Origin: Sphingopyxis sp.
GTDB taxonomy: Bacteria; Pseudomonadota; Alphaproteobacteria; Sphingomonadales; Sphingomonadaceae
Direction: 5' to 3'
Assembly (NCBI GenBank): GCA_026125835.1
Contig: JAHCKJ010000010.1
Coordinates: 1-21,311, forward strand
Length of the DNA stretch: 21,311 nt
Made by a program: the position numbers and the translations under genes. Below are positions 7,201 to 14,109 of this stretch, one piece after another (the first letter of the stretch is position 1; each line of letters begins with the position of its first letter). A model generated the notes under the pieces. It did no database searches, was not told the origin of the DNA, and saw only the letters and a list, made by a program, of their open reading frames with translations.

Positions 7201-8856
7201 ATGACCCGGTCATTGTCCCCTCGAGTCGAGGCGGTCTTCTGGTTCTTGTTGACCGCTACGGGCTATTACCTGCTGGCCAGCCTGTCGCTTCATGCGACCA
7301 AGGGCGCGGACAATATCGCCGCCGTCTGGCCGCCGAGCGGATATTTCCTGGCGCTGTTGCTGCTGATGCCCGAACGCGCGCGCGCTGCGGCGTTCACCGG
7401 CATGGCGCTCGCCAGTATTGCTGCGAATATGGGGGCCGGGATCGGCGCAGCGGTTGCCGCCGCCTATACGGTTGCCAATGCGGTCGAAGCCGTCATCGCC
7501 CTGCAACTCGTCCGGCGGTTCGAGGGCGCCGAAATGTCGTTCATGGCGCCGCGCGCGGTGGGGCGCTTTTGCGTCGCGGCGTTAAGCGCCAGCGTGGCGA
7601 GCGCCTTCATGGCGACGGCGCTGACCGCCAACAATGCCGACTTCTTTCTGTCGTGGATGACGACGGTGGCGCTGGGGATGCTGATCGTCACCCCGCCGAT
7701 CGTCATGCTGGCGCGGATGGTCGGGTTGAACGCGCTCAGCAATGTGCCAACGCGAATGAAGGTCGAGGCGGTGGCTTTGATGGTGCTGGCCGCGCTGGTT
7801 ACCGGCATCTCGTTCGCGCAATCGGCATATCCCGTCACCTTTCTGCCGTGCGTCGCGGTCATCATCGCGTCGTACCGGCTGGGTCCGTTCGGGGCGGCGG
7901 CGGGCATGCTGATCGTGGCGGCGATCGCATCGCTGTTGACCGCGCAGGGACACGGCCCGATCGCGGCGATGGGCGCCGGTCAAAAGGCCGAAATCCTGTT
8001 CCTGCAATTCTATCTGGTGACGATGCTGTTCGTTGCGCTGCCGCTGGCGGCAATGATGGTCGTCCAGCGGCGCCTGGCCAAGCGGCTGGAGCAGAGCAAC
8101 CGGTGGTTGTTGCAGGCGGAGGCGGCGGCGCTGGTCGGCCACTGGCGCGTCGATCTGAAGACATGGACGATCACCTGGTCCGACCAGACCTATCGCGTCC
8201 ACGGTCTGCAACCCGGTATGCCCGTCGATGTCGATTACAGTGTCGCGCAATATCTGCCCGAAGACCGCGCCGAGGTGCAGAAAGTCCTGGCCGAGGCGGT
8301 GCGGACGGGCAAACCCTTTGTCTATCAGGGACGCATCCGCCGCGCCGACGGCGAAATCCGCCATGTGAAATCGCACGGGTCGATCGAAAAGGGGCGCCGC
8401 GGCAAGGCGGCTGCCATTTTCGGGACCGTTCAGGACGTCACCGAGACGGTTGAAAATGCGCGGATTTTGGAATCGGCCCGCAGCGCCGCCGAGCGGGTGG
8501 CGAACACCGACATGCTGACCGGCCTGCCCAACCGGCGGCATATATTGGCCATGCTGGAAGAGGCGTTGCGCGCGGCCCGCCACGATGGCGCCGCGCTGGC
8601 GGTCGCGATATTCGACATCGACCATTTCAAGCAGATCAACGACAATCACGGCCACGCCGCGGGCGACGCGGTCATCCGGCGAGTCGGCCAGCGCGCGAAG
8701 GCGTCGCTGCGCGACGAGGATCTGGTCGGCCGGTTCGGCGGCGAGGAATTTGTGTGCATCCTGCAGGGCCGCAGCGCGCGGTCGGCGGAGCTGGTGGCGG
8801 AACGGGTGCGCAAGGCGGTCGAAGCCGATGGCCGGACTGGCGACGTGCCAGGGTGA
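7201..8856 (+). CDS. MASE1-PAS-GGDEF diguanylate cyclase, truncated by an apparent frameshift
   Basis: As read, this is a 551-residue protein. Residues about 10-295 form a multi-helix integral membrane sensor with MASE1 features (NIAAVWPPSGYFLALLLL near 38-55). A PAS domain follows (about 305-425, with a DGEIRHVKSHGSIEKGRRGK segment). The GGDEF domain begins near residue 435 (NTDMLTGLPNRRHIL). GGEEF (513-517) is an intact active-site variant, preceded by an RxxD inhibitory site (R504-D507) at the usual five-residue spacing. This should make cyclic-di-GMP from two GTP at the inner membrane. The frame ends at a TGA soon after VEADG, before the conserved SIG...ADxALYxAK section, which continues in another frame. 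Restoring one C near 8832 rejoins the domain and gives about 649 codons. It is either a broken gene or a sequencing error. Confidence 0.85.
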   Translation: MTRSLSPRVEAVFWFLLTATGYYLLASLSLHATKGADNIAAVWPPSGYFLALLLLMPERARAAAFTGMALASIAANMGAGIGAAVAAAYTVANAVEAVIALQLVRRFEGAEMSFMAPRAVGRFCVAALSASVASAFMATALTANNADFFLSWMTTVALGMLIVTPPIVMLARMVGLNALSNVPTRMKVEAVALMVLAALVTGISFAQSAYPVTFLPCVAVIIASYRLGPFGAAAGMLIVAAIASLLTAQGHGPIAAMGAGQKAEILFLQFYLVTMLFVALPLAAMMVVQRRLAKRLEQSNRWLLQAEAAALVGHWRVDLKTWTITWSDQTYRVHGLQPGMPVDVDYSVAQYLPEDRAEVQKVLAEAVRTGKPFVYQGRIRRADGEIRHVKSHGSIEKGRRGKAAAIFGTVQDVTETVENARILESARSAAERVANTDMLTGLPNRRHILAMLEEALRAARHDGAALAVAIFDIDHFKQINDNHGHAAGDAVIRRVGQRAKASLRDEDLVGRFGGEEFVCILQGRSARSAELVAERVRKAVEADGRTGDVPG

Positions 8857-9149
8857 CGGTCAGCATCGGCCTGGCGGTGTTTGTCGGCGAAGGTAGCGCC
8901 GAAGACCTGCTCCAGCGCGCCGACAAGGCGCTGTATCTGGCCAAGCGCGAAGGCCGCAAACTGGTCGCGCATGGCGGCGTGAACGGGGTTTTTGCGGGCG
9001 CTAGCGGGTGTTCGGGACGGGTGGTGCGAGTCAGATTTGGGGTGGGGAACTGCCACCAAAAGTTCGTCATGCTGAACTCGCTTCAGCATCCATGGTCTGA
9101 GCTTGAATGTGACGCTGGGCCGAAGGAAACGACAGGCCATGGATCCTGA
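8833..9149 (+). pseudogene. Displaced 3' end of the GGDEF gene (frameshifted remainder)
   Basis: In the frame offset by one missing base, the sequence reads DWRRARVTVSIGLAVF and then ADKALYLAKREGRKLV, the standard last third of a GGDEF domain. It belongs to the upstream cyclase gene and has no start of its own. The recognisable domain stops near 8975. The remaining frame to TGA 9149 runs through the left arm of the inverted repeat at 9065-9167, so the final 55 or so residues look like a tail acquired from repeat sequence. Confidence 0.75.
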
Positions 9150-9167
9150 AACAAGTTCAGGATGACG
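9065..9167. repeat. Large imperfect palindrome of the dispersed intergenic repeat type
   Basis: The 31-nt arm at 9065-9095 is the reverse complement of 9137-9167 with four mismatches, around a 41-nt centre. The outer ends are CGTCATGCTGAAC and GTTCAGGATGACG; the inner ends are both CCATGG. A second, overlapping inverted repeat (AGGAAACGAC at 9124-9133 and GTCGTTTCCT at 9190-9199) encloses the right arm, so alternative folds exist. Similar CATGCTGAA...CATGG elements are, from memory, dispersed in sphingomonad genomes; the copy number in this genome cannot be seen here. Confidence 0.7.
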
Positions 9168-9258
9168 ATGCTATAAAGGTCTGCTCCCGGTCGTTTCCTG
9201 GCATCCGATCCAGTCGGGCAGTGGGCGGCGGGAATTGGGTAGGACGTGGATGTTTTGC

Positions 9259-9292
9259 TATCCTCCCATCGCGAAAGTCGATGGGGAGGATA
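9259..9292 (+). other. Strong hairpin masking a Shine-Dalgarno sequence before a 26-codon ORF
   Basis: ATCCTCCCATCG (9260-9271) pairs with CGATGGGGAGGAT (9279-9291) with one bulged G, around a 7-nt loop. The right arm contains GGGGAGGA, placed four nt before an ATG at 9295 that opens a 26-codon ORF (9295-9375; starts MSTIVATRRS, stop TGA). That ORF ends inside the terminator of the ribosomal operon on the other strand and is Arg/Ala-rich, so it may not be real. The rest of 9168-9335 holds no other recognisable gene. Confidence 0.4.
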
Positions 9293-9335
9293 TTATGTCC
9301 ACAATCGTGGCCACCCGACGCTCGACTGCAAGAAG

Positions 9336-9369
9336 AAGGGCCGCGCTTCCCGGGGGAGGCGCGGCCCTT
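9336..9369 (-). terminator. Intrinsic terminator of the rpsF-rpsR-rplI operon
   Basis: The arms AAGGGCCGCGC (9336-9346) and GCGCGGCCCTT (9359-9369) are perfectly complementary over 11 bp. On the minus strand the stem is followed by TTCTTCTTGC. It begins 28 nt after the restored stop of rplI, the expected place. Confidence 0.8.
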
Positions 9370-9396
9370 GCTTGACGGGTTATCGTCCGCGAAGCG

Positions 9397-10043
9397 TCAG
9401 GCTTCGTCGGCCTTGGCCGCTTCGGCGTCGTTCGCATCGGCGGCCGGCGCGTCGCCAGCGGCTTCCGACGGCGGCGTGGCGTCGTCATATTCGTCTTCGC
9501 TAGTCGGGTTCGAGGTGACCGCGGCGGCGGCAGTTCGTTCTTCCTCGAACATGGCGGCGTGATGACGTCGATGCCCTGGTTTCGCATTTCGGCTTCGTCG
9601 GGCGAGCGCGCGACGTTGACGCCGACGGTCACGACGACTTCGGGGTGCAGCTTGACCTTGACGTCGACGAGACCCAGCGACTTGATCGGGCGCTCAAGCT
9701 CGACCATTGCCTTGGTGACGCCCTGGACGCCGTCGTCAGCCAGCGCCTCGACGATGTCGCGGACAGCGACCGAGCCATGCTGGCCGGTGTTCGACGCCTG
9801 GCGGATCAGGACGATCTGCTTGCCGTCGATGTCCTTGGCGCGGCCTTCGGCGTCGCCACGACGTTCGGCGTTGTCGGCCTCGATCTTGGCCCGGTTCGCT
9901 TCGAACAGTTTGCGGTTCGCGTCGTTGGCACGAAGCGCCTTGTTGTTCGGGAGCAGATAGTTGCGGGCAAAGCCGTTCTTGACGGTGACAACGTCGCCGA
10001 TGCCGCCGAGTTTCTCGATACGTTCGAGCAGGATGATTTCCAT
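9397..10043 (-). CDS. rplI: 50S ribosomal protein L9, with an apparent one-base deletion near the 3' end
   Basis: Ribosomal protein L9 binds 23S rRNA near the base of the L1 stalk. The start MEIILLERIEKLGGIGDVV and GFARNYLLPNNKA (24-36) are diagnostic of the N-terminal domain. The long connecting helix (about 40-75) and C-terminal domain, which includes LHPEVVVTVGVNVA (132-145), follow. Codons stay in frame up to GIDVIT (157-162, ending at 9558). The literal frame then becomes Pro/Arg-rich and runs 261 residues to 9258, through the terminator. Restoring one base at about 9558-9560 gives AAMFEEERTAAAA and an acidic Ala/Glu/Asp tail ending at TGA 9397, about 215 residues, a composition expected for alphaproteobacterial L9 extensions. 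GGAGG lies eight nt before the ATG. It is third in the operon with rpsF and rpsR. Confidence 0.93.
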
Positions 10044-10056
10044 GACGCTGCCCTCC

Positions 10057-10281
10057 TTACTTCACAATGTAGGGGAGCAGGCCGATGTGGCGGGCGCGCT
10101 TGATCGCCTTGGCCAGCTCGCGCTGCTTCTTGGTGGACACCGCGGTGATCCGCGACGGGACGATCTTGCCGCGCTCCGACAGGTAACCCTGGAGCAGGCG
10201 GACGTCCTTGTAATCAATGACCGGTGCATCCTTCGCGGTGAAGTGGCAGGTCTTGCGGCGGCGGAAAAAGGGTAGTGCCAT
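10057..10281 (-). CDS. rpsR: 30S ribosomal protein S18
   Basis: The 74-residue protein is full length. FFRRRKTCHF (5-14) and IDYKDVRLLQGYLSERGKI (22-40) with ITAVSTKKQRELAKAIKRAR (45-64) are the standard S18 signature; it binds 16S rRNA together with S6 on the 30S platform. It lies 11 nt after rpsF and 13 nt before rplI, in the conserved rpsF-rpsR-rplI order. Expression is expected to be coupled to rpsF, and in many bacteria the S6:S18 complex represses its own operon by binding the leader. Confidence 0.97.
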   Translation of the reverse strand: MALPFFRRRKTCHFTAKDAPVIDYKDVRLLQGYLSERGKIVPSRITAVSTKKQRELAKAIKRARHIGLLPYIVK

Positions 10282-10292
10282 TTTGCTGTTCC

Positions 10293-10670
10293 TTATTCTT
10301 CGCCGTCGCGGTCACGACCGCCACGTTCGCCGCGACCGCCCCGACGTTCCTGCTTGCGCATCATCACCGACGGACCCTTTTCGAGTTCGTCGACCTTGAT
10401 CGTCATCCAGCGGATGATGTCTTCGTTGATCGCCGCCTGACGCTCGATTTCTGCGATTGCTTCGCCCGACACTTCGGCCGACAGCATCACATAATGACCC
10501 TTGCGGTTCTTTTGAATCTTGTAGGCGAGCTGCTTGAGGCCCCAGGTTTCGGTCTTGTGAACCTGGCCCTTATATTCGCCGATGACGTTGGTGACGGTTT
10601 CCGCCAGCGCATCGACCTGAGCCTGGCTCAGGTCCTGACGCGCGATAAAGACATGCTCGTAAAACGGCAT
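10293..10670 (-). CDS. rpsF: 30S ribosomal protein S6
   Basis: The 125-residue protein begins MPFYEHVFIARQDLSQAQ and contains TETWGLKQLAYKIQKNRKGH (about 40-59), the S6 core that pairs with S18. It ends in an Arg/Gly/Asp/Glu-rich tail (about 104-125) of the sort seen on many proteobacterial S6 proteins, where S6 can be modified by glutamate ligation in some species. The ATG at 10670 follows GAAGGA. It is the first gene of the ribosomal operon, downstream of a structured leader. Confidence 0.97.
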   Translation of the reverse strand: MPFYEHVFIARQDLSQAQVDALAETVTNVIGEYKGQVHKTETWGLKQLAYKIQKNRKGHYVMLSAEVSGEAIAEIERQAAINEDIIRWMTIKVDELEKGPSVMMRKQERRGGRGERGGRDRDGEE

Positions 10671-10765
10671 GATGCGCTTCCTTCGATTTGGCCGATCGCT
10701 GGTCCTGCGCCAATCGCAAGACCCCTCCGGCTGTCGTCCGGCTTTGCGTATTGGTGCAAAGCAAA
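10671..10765 (-). promoter_or_regulatory. Structured 5' leader of the rpsF operon (candidate S6:S18 autoregulatory site)
   Basis: On the minus strand the leader has a perfect 7-bp hairpin, GCTTTGC/GCAAAGC (10741-10762, 8-nt loop). A stretch with two GCCGG blocks (GCCGGACGACAGCCGGAGG) follows directly. S6:S18 leader motifs in other bacteria rely on a helix with a CCG-containing bulge, and this segment could form one. The hairpin is seen; the autoregulatory role is inferred from operon identity. Confidence 0.35.
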
Positions 10766-10794
10766 CGGGGCGAACGGCACAAGGCCTCGCCCCG
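10766..10794 (-). terminator. Terminator hairpin after the Mur ligase gene (or leader hairpin of rpsF)
   Basis: CGGGGCGA (10766-10773) pairs perfectly with TCGCCCCG (10787-10794). On the minus strand it is followed by TTTGCTTT. It lies about 35 nt after the Mur ligase stop, fitting an intrinsic terminator. If the rpsF promoter is the one proposed at 10805-10832, the same hairpin would form at the very start of the rpsF mRNA. Confidence 0.6.
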
Positions 10795-10804
10795 AATGAG
10801 CGCG

Positions 10805-10832
10805 CCTATACAGATTCGCCCGAAAGAATCAA
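10805..10832 (-). promoter_or_regulatory. Candidate promoter of the rpsF operon
   Basis: On the minus strand TTGATT (10827-10832) and TATAGG (10805-10810) are separated by 16 nt. The -35 element overlaps the stop codon of the Mur ligase gene. It would start transcription near 10798, upstream of the terminator hairpin. Confidence 0.35.
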
Positions 10833-12217
10833 GCGCGGCGGGCGAGCTTTTCCAGCAGTTCGTGCCCGAAATCGGTGAGCGTGTCGTCGCGCGCGCCGAG
10901 GATGAGGATGCGGTCGCCGGGTTTCGCTTCGTCGAGCATTGCGGCGCCGCAGTTGGCGCGGGTGGTGAGATGGACAGCGTCGCCGCCGCCCGCTTGCGTT
11001 TCGGCCACCAGCGCCTCGCTGCCGATGCTGCGATCGACGGTGCCGCCGAAATAGACGGGGTCGCAGACAAAGAGTTTGTCGCCGTCGCGCATCCCGCTGG
11101 CGAAGCTGTTCGCGAGTTCCTTGCCCATCTGGCGCAGGGGGCCATAGCCGTGTGGCTGGAAAAAGATGAGGGCGCGGCCGGGCAGCTCGGCGACGGCGGC
11201 CAGCGTCGCGGCGACCTTGTCGGGGTTGTGGGCGAAATCGTCGATCACCGTGACGCCGCCCGCCTGGCCGAGCACCTCATAACGGCGGGCGAGGCCGGCG
11301 AAGTTGGCGAGCGCGGCAACCGAAGCCGCGACCGGGATGCCGAGCGCACGCGCCGCGGCGATCGCGGCGAGCGCATTCATGGCGTTGTGACGCCCGGGCA
11401 TCTTGAGCCGGACATCGTGACGGGTCGCCATGAAGTCGACCGTGAAGCGGCAGCCGTCGGGGAGTGGCTCGAAATCGCTGCCGCGCATCGCGGCGCCATC
11501 GCCGAAGCCGAAGCGCAGATTATTGTCGCCGTTGAACAGCGCGCTTGATTCGGGATCGTCGGCGTTGACGACCGCGATCCGCGCCCTGGCGACGAAATCC
11601 CCGAACAGCGCGTGGAGTTCGGCGAGGCTCTTGTGGTCAAGGCTGATGTTGGTGACGACCGCGACGCCGGGGCGATAGAGCGCGATCGATCCGTCGCTTT
11701 CGTCGACCTCGCTGACATAGAGCGCGTCGCCGCCGACGCGGGCGCTGGCGAAGGGGGCGTCGGCGGTGGCATAGTTGCGCATGACGGCGCCGTTCATCAC
11801 CGTCGGATTTCGGCCCGCGCGGTCGAGGATCCAGCCGGTCATCGCGGTGACCGTCGACTTGCCGCTGGTGCCGCCGATCCCGATCCCCTGCGCGGCGGTA
11901 TTGAACAGCGCCGCGTTGAGTTCGGCGCGGGTCAGGCGCGGCAGACCGAGCGCGGTGGCGGCGGCGACGTCGGGCACGCTGTCCTCGACCGCGGCCGAGG
12001 CGACCAGCGTCTGCCCCGCGGCGATGCCGCTGCCGTCCTGCGCGAACAGGGTAACGCCCTGGCGTTCGAGCCAGGCGAATTTGTCGCGCGAGCGGCCCTG
12101 GTCGCGGCTGCGGTCCGAGCCTGCGACCCTTGCCCCGCGCGCCGCGACGATCATCGCCAGCGGCAACATCCCCGACCCGCCGATGCCGCAGAAGAAATAG
12201 GATTTGGTTTCGGTCAT
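10829..12217 (-). CDS. mpl: MurC/Mpl-type Mur ligase, probable UDP-MurNAc:murein peptide ligase
   Basis: The 462-residue protein has the three-domain Mur ligase plan. It has an N-terminal Rossmann-type loop FFCGIGGSGMLPLA (8-21), a central ATPase domain with P-loop GGTSGKST (115-122), EVDESDGS and LDHKSLAELH, then GRHNAMNALAAIAAA before a C-terminal domain with VIDDFAHNPDKVAATL. MurC and Mpl normally have GTHGKT, so Ser in place of His and the Ser-Thr end are unusual. MurC adds L-Ala to UDP-MurNAc; Mpl adds the recycled tripeptide. I favour the Mpl-like role because the gene is divergent from an LD-carboxypeptidase and because a canonical murC would be expected in the division cluster that starts at the right end of the window (beyond view). 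A second MurC or another Mur-type ligase remains possible. Confidence 0.75.
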   Translation of the reverse strand: MTETKSYFFCGIGGSGMLPLAMIVAARGARVAGSDRSRDQGRSRDKFAWLERQGVTLFAQDGSGIAAGQTLVASAAVEDSVPDVAAATALGLPRLTRAELNAALFNTAAQGIGIGGTSGKSTVTAMTGWILDRAGRNPTVMNGAVMRNYATADAPFASARVGGDALYVSEVDESDGSIALYRPGVAVVTNISLDHKSLAELHALFGDFVARARIAVVNADDPESSALFNGDNNLRFGFGDGAAMRGSDFEPLPDGCRFTVDFMATRHDVRLKMPGRHNAMNALAAIAAARALGIPVAASVAALANFAGLARRYEVLGQAGGVTVIDDFAHNPDKVAATLAAVAELPGRALIFFQPHGYGPLRQMGKELANSFASGMRDGDKLFVCDPVYFGGTVDRSIGSEALVAETQAGGGDAVHLTTRANCGAAMLDEAKPGDRILILGARDDTLTDFGHELLEKLARRA

Positions 12218-12272
12218 CGAGGCGCGTTATGGGCTTGGTGGACGTTTGGCAAGGCAAGGCGGGGGACGGAGT

Positions 12273-13100
12273 TTGCGCATCGGAATTGTCGCCCCGAGCA
12301 CCCCCATATTGCCCGACGACGCCGAGGCGGTGCGCGCGCTTGCCAGTCTGGGTTATCCCGGGGTCGAGCTGGTGTTCGACGAGCAGTGTTTCGCCGTGCA
12401 CGGCCATTTCGCGGGCGAGGACGGGCATCGCTTTGCGGCGCTCGTCGAGATGGCGAACCGCCCCGACATCGATGCGGTCTGGTTCGCTCGCGGGGGTTAT
12501 GGGGCGTGCCGGATCGCCGAGGATGCGGTCGCGGCGATGACCAACGTCGCGCGCGGCAAGGCGTATCTGGGCTATTCGGATCAGGGCAATCTGCTGGGAA
12601 CGCTATATCGCGATGGCTTCGACCATGTCGCGCACGGACCGATGGTCGCCGATATTCGCCGCGAGGGCGGCGATGCGGCGGTGCTGCGCGCGCTCGACTG
12701 GCTGGTCGCGCGCGATCCGGGGGCGTGCGAGCCGGGATTGCAGCATGGCGCGCGCCATGCGGCGTTCAACCTGATGACGCTGTCGATGCTGCTCGGCACC
12801 CCGCTGGAGCCCGACCTGGCGGGGCATGTGCTGCTGGTCGAGGAGGTCAGCGAATATCTTTATGCGTTCGATCGCGCCTTTTTTCATGTCGCCAGCTACC
12901 TCGGCCCGCGCGGACTGGCCGGGTTGCGGCTGGGGCGGGTGAGCGACATCCGCGAGAATGAGCGGCCGTTCGGGATGGAGGCCGAGGACATCGCGCGGCG
13001 TTGGTGCGCGCGGTGCGACATTCCTTTTCTGGGCCGCGCCGACATCGGCCATGATGCGGATAACAAGGTGGTGCCCTTCGGCTTGCATCGCGCGGGGTGA
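12273..13100 (+). CDS. ldcA: LD-carboxypeptidase (peptidase S66, LdcA-like)
   Basis: S66 peptidases remove the terminal D-Ala from murein tetrapeptides in the cytoplasm, yielding the tripeptide that Mpl can reuse. Starting at TTG 12273 the protein has 275 residues. It begins RIGIVAPSTPI, and the catalytic set is visible: nucleophile in GYSDQ (Ser102), Glu190 or 191 in LLVEEVSEY, and His260 in IGHDADNKVVPFG. FARGGYGACR (71-80) and FNLMTLSMLLGTP (165-177) are family motifs. An in-frame ATG at 12204 exists, but it would lie inside the divergent Mur ligase gene and adds residues unlike the family; a GGGGGACGGAG stretch precedes the TTG. The divergent gap is only 55 nt, so both promoters must share it. 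Confidence 0.88.
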   Translation: MRIGIVAPSTPILPDDAEAVRALASLGYPGVELVFDEQCFAVHGHFAGEDGHRFAALVEMANRPDIDAVWFARGGYGACRIAEDAVAAMTNVARGKAYLGYSDQGNLLGTLYRDGFDHVAHGPMVADIRREGGDAAVLRALDWLVARDPGACEPGLQHGARHAAFNLMTLSMLLGTPLEPDLAGHVLLVEEVSEYLYAFDRAFFHVASYLGPRGLAGLRLGRVSDIRENERPFGMEAEDIARRWCARCDIPFLGRADIGHDADNKVVPFGLHRAG

Positions 13101-13145
13101 GCGAATAGGCGCGGCCCAATTCAAAACCACGCTAGGGGACGCAAT

Positions 13146-14084
13146 ATGCGCGCATTCATCTTTCCGGGTCAGGGCAGCCAGGCGGTCGGCATGGGCAAGG
13201 CGCTCGCCGACGCGTCGCCGACCGCGCGCGAGGTGTTTCAGGAGGTCGACGACGCGCTGGGGCAGAAGCTGTTCCAGCTGATGACCGAAGGGCCGGAAGA
13301 CCGGCTGGTGCTGACCGAAAATGCCCAGCCCGCGATCATGGCGAACGCGATCGCGACCTTGCGCGTGCTGGAAAAGGAGGGCGGCGTGACGCTGTCGGCC
13401 AAGGCCGGTTATGTCGCAGGCCACAGCCTGGGCGAATATAGCGCGCTCTGCGCCGCCGGCGCCTTTGACCTCGCAACGACGGCGCGGTTGCTCAAAACGC
13501 GCGGACAGGCGATGCAGGCGGCGGTGCCCGTGGGCGTCGGCGCGATGGCGGCCCTGCTCGGCGCGGATATCGATACGGCGCAGAAGCTTGCCGATGCGGC
13601 GGCGGAGGGCGAGGTCTGCACCGTCGCCAACGACAATGACCCGTCGCAGGTCGTGATTTCGGGCCACAAGGGCGCGGTCGAGCGCGCGGTCGCGCTGGTG
13701 AAAGACTTCGGCATCAAACGCGGCTTATTGCTCCCCGTATCGGCGCCCTTCCACTGCCCGCTGATGCAGCCCGCCGCCGACGCGATGGCCGAAGCGCTGG
13801 GCGCCAGCCGGCCCGCCGCGCCGCTGGTGCCGGTGGTGGCGAACGTCACCGCCAGCCCGGTGAGCGACGCCGACACGATCCGCGACCTGCTGGTGCAACA
13901 AGTGACCGGCCGCGTCCGCTGGCGCGAAAGCGTCGGCGCAATGGAGGACATCGGCGTTGGTCAATTCGTCGAATTCGGCGGCAAGGTGCTGTCACCGATG
14001 GTGAAACGCAGCGCGAACGGCGAGGTCGAGACGATCAGCGTGATTTCGATGGATGACATCGAGGCTTTGCTCAAAACGCTCTAA
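13146..14084 (+). CDS. fabD: Malonyl-CoA:ACP transacylase
   Basis: FabD moves malonyl from CoA to acyl carrier protein to feed fatty acid elongation. The 312 residues match the family length. FPGQGSQAVGMGK (6-18) is the N-terminal signature, GHSLGEYSAL (92-101) holds the nucleophile Ser94, Arg119 lies in KTRGQAMQ, and the active-site His203 is in SAPFHCPLM. The ATG at 13146 follows AGGGGA. It lies 25 nt before fabG and probably shares its transcript; acpP and fabF are not adjacent in this window. Confidence 0.97.
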   Translation: MRAFIFPGQGSQAVGMGKALADASPTAREVFQEVDDALGQKLFQLMTEGPEDRLVLTENAQPAIMANAIATLRVLEKEGGVTLSAKAGYVAGHSLGEYSALCAAGAFDLATTARLLKTRGQAMQAAVPVGVGAMAALLGADIDTAQKLADAAAEGEVCTVANDNDPSQVVISGHKGAVERAVALVKDFGIKRGLLLPVSAPFHCPLMQPAADAMAEALGASRPAAPLVPVVANVTASPVSDADTIRDLLVQQVTGRVRWRESVGAMEDIGVGQFVEFGGKVLSPMVKRSANGEVETISVISMDDIEALLKTL

Positions 14085-14109
14085 TCCAAAGATTTCAGGA
14101 GAAATTCAG

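Noticed and set aside
7582..8655. 357-codon minus-strand frame opposite the GGDEF protein
   Set aside because: Composition (Arg/His/Gln-rich) is that of a shadow frame; the plus strand has recognisable domains.
9258..9396. Literal 261-residue C-terminal extension of L9
   Set aside because: It is Pro/Arg-rich, runs through the operon terminator, and a one-base change restores a normal acidic tail with a stop just before the terminator.
9221..9562. 113-codon plus-strand frame between the cyclase and rplI
   Set aside because: It is antisense to the rplI end and the terminator, has no ribosome site and no motif.
12603..13667. 354-codon minus-strand frame opposite ldcA and fabD
   Set aside because: It crosses two well-supported genes and has no recognisable motif.
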